A program made the position numbers and the translations under genes. 64,000 nucleotides of DNA from Bog-473 sp052140165. GTDB taxonomy: Bacteria; Actinomycetota; Acidimicrobiia; Acidimicrobiales; RAAP-2. Positions 62,819 through 64,000 of this stretch are shown here, one piece after another. The notes under the pieces were generated by a model. It was not told the DNA's origin. It saw nothing but the letters and a program-made list of their open reading frames with translations, and did not search any database. Every line of letters begins with the position of its first letter. Position 1 is the first letter of the stretch. Location: contig JBKQUM010000161.1 of the NCBI GenBank assembly GCA_052140165.1, forward strand, positions 1 to 64,000. Reading direction: 5' to 3'.

Positions 62819-64000
62819 GAACGGACATACTCCCGCATCCGGAAGCGGCGCGTCTTCTCGGTGTACCACCGGGACGTCTGGGGCAGCTGGGTGGCGATCC
62901 TCCCGTTGGCGTTCTTGAAGTAGCTCTGGCAGCCGTCACTCCACACGGTGCCGGCCAGGGCCTCGGCCAGCTCCTCGTTGTAGGCGTCCATGACCTCGCG
63001 GCGGACGTCGACGGCGCGCACGCGGCGGCGGCGCATGGCGCGCAGCGCGCCCAGGACGTAGGTGGCCTGCGCCTCGAGGATCACGATGATGGAGTTGCCG
63101 CCCTGGTTCGTGTTCGGACCGTAGAGCATGAAGAAGTTGGGGTACCCCGACACCGTGAGGCCCATGTAGGCGTGGGCCACCTCGGCCCAGTCGTCGTGCA
63201 GGCTCCGGCCACCGATGCCCACCACGTCGATCCCCTCGAGGTACTCCGTGGCCTTGAAGCCCGTGGCCAGCACGATGGCGTCCACCGGCCGCTCCCGCCC
63301 GTCGTCGGTGACGATGGCACCCGGGGTGACGCGCTCGATCCCCTCGGTGACCAGTTCGACGTCGTCGCGCACGAGCGCCTTGTAGAAGTCGCTGCAGACC
63401 AGCGTGCGCTTGCACCCGAACGGGTAGTCCGGCGTGAGCTTGGCCCGCAGCTCGGGGTCGGCGATCCGGTGGTCGATGTGGCTGAGGGCCAGCGCCTCGA
63501 GCTGCTCGGCCACCTCGTCCCCGTGGCGGAAGGCGATCGTGTTCTCGAAGGCCCAGTAGATGTCGCGACGATGGCGCCGCGCCGCGATCGGGTTGCGCGC
63601 GAACCGGCGCTTCTGCTCCTCGGTGAAAGGCTTGTCCGACCGGGGCAGGATCCACTGGGGTGTGCGCTGGAAGACGGAGACCGCCCCCGCCTCTCGGGCC
63701 AGCTCGGGCACGATCTGCGCCGCGCTGGCGCCCGTCCCGATGACCGCCACCCGGGCACCCGCCAGGTCGTGCCCGTGCTCCCAGCGCGCCGAGTGGAAGC
63801 AGGGGCCGGCGAAGGACCCGAGACCGTCGATCTGAGGGACGAACGGCGAGGTGAAGGTCCCGATGGCGCTCACGAACACGTCGGCGGTGTAGGTGCGGCC
63901 CTCGGCGTCGGTGAGGCGCCAGTGCCGCGCCCCCTCGTCCCAGCGCGCCGCGGTGATGCGCGTGTGCGGGCGGAGGTGGGGGCGGATGCCGAAGCGGTCG
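62815..64000 (-). CDS. Baeyer-Villiger-type flavin monooxygenase, N-terminus cut off
   Basis: About 395 residues are visible; the frame is open at the right edge, so the first FAD-binding motif and the start are missing. FVSAIGTFTSPFVP, FAGPCFHSARWEHG (resembling the Phe-x-Gly-x-x-x-His-x-x-x-Trp fingerprint), VAVIGTGASAAQIVPELA (NADP-binding motif) and IVLATGFKATEYLEG are landmarks of class B flavin monooxygenases. In the fingerprint the residue after Trp is Glu where Pro is typical. These enzymes insert oxygen beside a ketone or oxidise heteroatoms using NADPH. The C-terminus (ATQLPQTSRWYTEKTRRFRM) is conserved in the group. It is coupled to the quinone reductase-type gene. Confidence 0.85.
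   Translation of the reverse strand, partial: DRFGIRPHLRPHTRITAARWDEGARHWRLTDAEGRTYTADVFVSAIGTFTSPFVPQIDGLGSFAGPCFHSARWEHGHDLAGARVAVIGTGASAAQIVPELAREAGAVSVFQRTPQWILPRSDKPFTEEQKRRFARNPIAARRHRRDIYWAFENTIAFRHGDEVAEQLEALALSHIDHRIADPELRAKLTPDYPFGCKRTLVCSDFYKALVRDDVELVTEGIERVTPGAIVTDDGRERPVDAIVLATGFKATEYLEGIDVVGIGGRSLHDDWAEVAHAYMGLTVSGYPNFFMLYGPNTNQGGNSIIVILEAQATYVLGALRAMRRRRVRAVDVRREVMDAYNEELAEALAGTVWSDGCQSYFKNANGRIATQLPQTSRWYTEKTRRFRMREYVRS

Noticed and set aside
1..64000. CRISPR arrays, tRNA/rRNA genes, insertion sequences, prophage or integrative element
   Set aside because: No regularly spaced repeats, no tRNA-like cloverleaf with a GGTTCGA-type T arm, and no transposase, integrase or phage structural gene was recognised on reading; a tRNAscan-SE and ISfinder run would confirm.

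Overview
The window reads as chromosomal DNA of a high-GC Gram-positive bacterium, most likely an actinobacterium and possibly of the class Acidimicrobiia. This is inference from very GC-rich third codon positions, many GTG starts, ATGA/GTGA/TGATG gene overlaps, a SigF partner-switching locus, CcdA-thioredoxin (DipZ-type) and muralytic transglycosylase-like proteins, and Liv-type transporters with fused subunits. I see no rRNA, tRNA, CRISPR array, transposase, integrase or phage gene; apart from one gene remnant the gene order looks intact.

Layout. 1-7087 (minus strand): the start of an FtsX-like permease, then a branched-chain amino acid type ABC operon in which an MFS transporter is fused to the LivF ATPase and LivH is fused to LivM. 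7137-12910 (minus): a tightly coupled carbohydrate or sugar-acid operon (GH4 glycosidase, beta-hydroxyacid dehydrogenase, class I aldolase, FGGY kinase, LarA-type racemase). 12935-19579: small metabolic genes (DoxX, two GNATs, an epimerase, DUF1543, SDRs, a P-loop kinase-like protein, an APC permease) and a remnant of a FUSC-type exporter. 19724-25145: the general stress module sigF-rsbW-rsbV, divergent from a very large membrane GAF-PP2C-HATPase protein, with candidate SigF-type promoters facing both ways. 25156-33581: a solo ParA, an ABC-2 exporter, a GH1 glycosidase, a hydrolase, DipZ and CsbD. 33572-36095: an APH-like phosphotransferase and an acyl-CoA synthetase.

36096-38101 is the most unusual stretch. 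A perfect CRP-type palindrome precedes two secreted muralytic-like genes, each carrying a nearly identical 188-nt leader. The leader hairpin next to the ribosome binding site differs in sequence between the copies but keeps its pairing through a compensatory change.

39330-47651 is a complete Kdp potassium system. KdpD is split into two divergent genes (an N-terminal KdpD/Usp module and a DUF4118-GAF-histidine kinase). KdpE, KdpF, KdpA, KdpB and KdpC are present, with an OB-fold gene at the end of the operon and a 27-residue membrane peptide before kdpF. 47787-64000 is mixed metabolism: SDR, serine hydrolase, agmatinase, nitrilase-type amidase, YunG-like protein, F420/NADP-type reductase, DHA2 exporter, nitroreductase, amidohydrolase, glucose-6-phosphate dehydrogenase, two MDR-family reductases, and a Baeyer-Villiger-type monooxygenase that runs off the right edge.

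Several genes (12910 minus, 12935 plus, 15440 plus, 56271 plus) have a TANNNT hexamer exactly 7 nt before the start codon and no Shine-Dalgarno sequence, which suggests leaderless transcripts.
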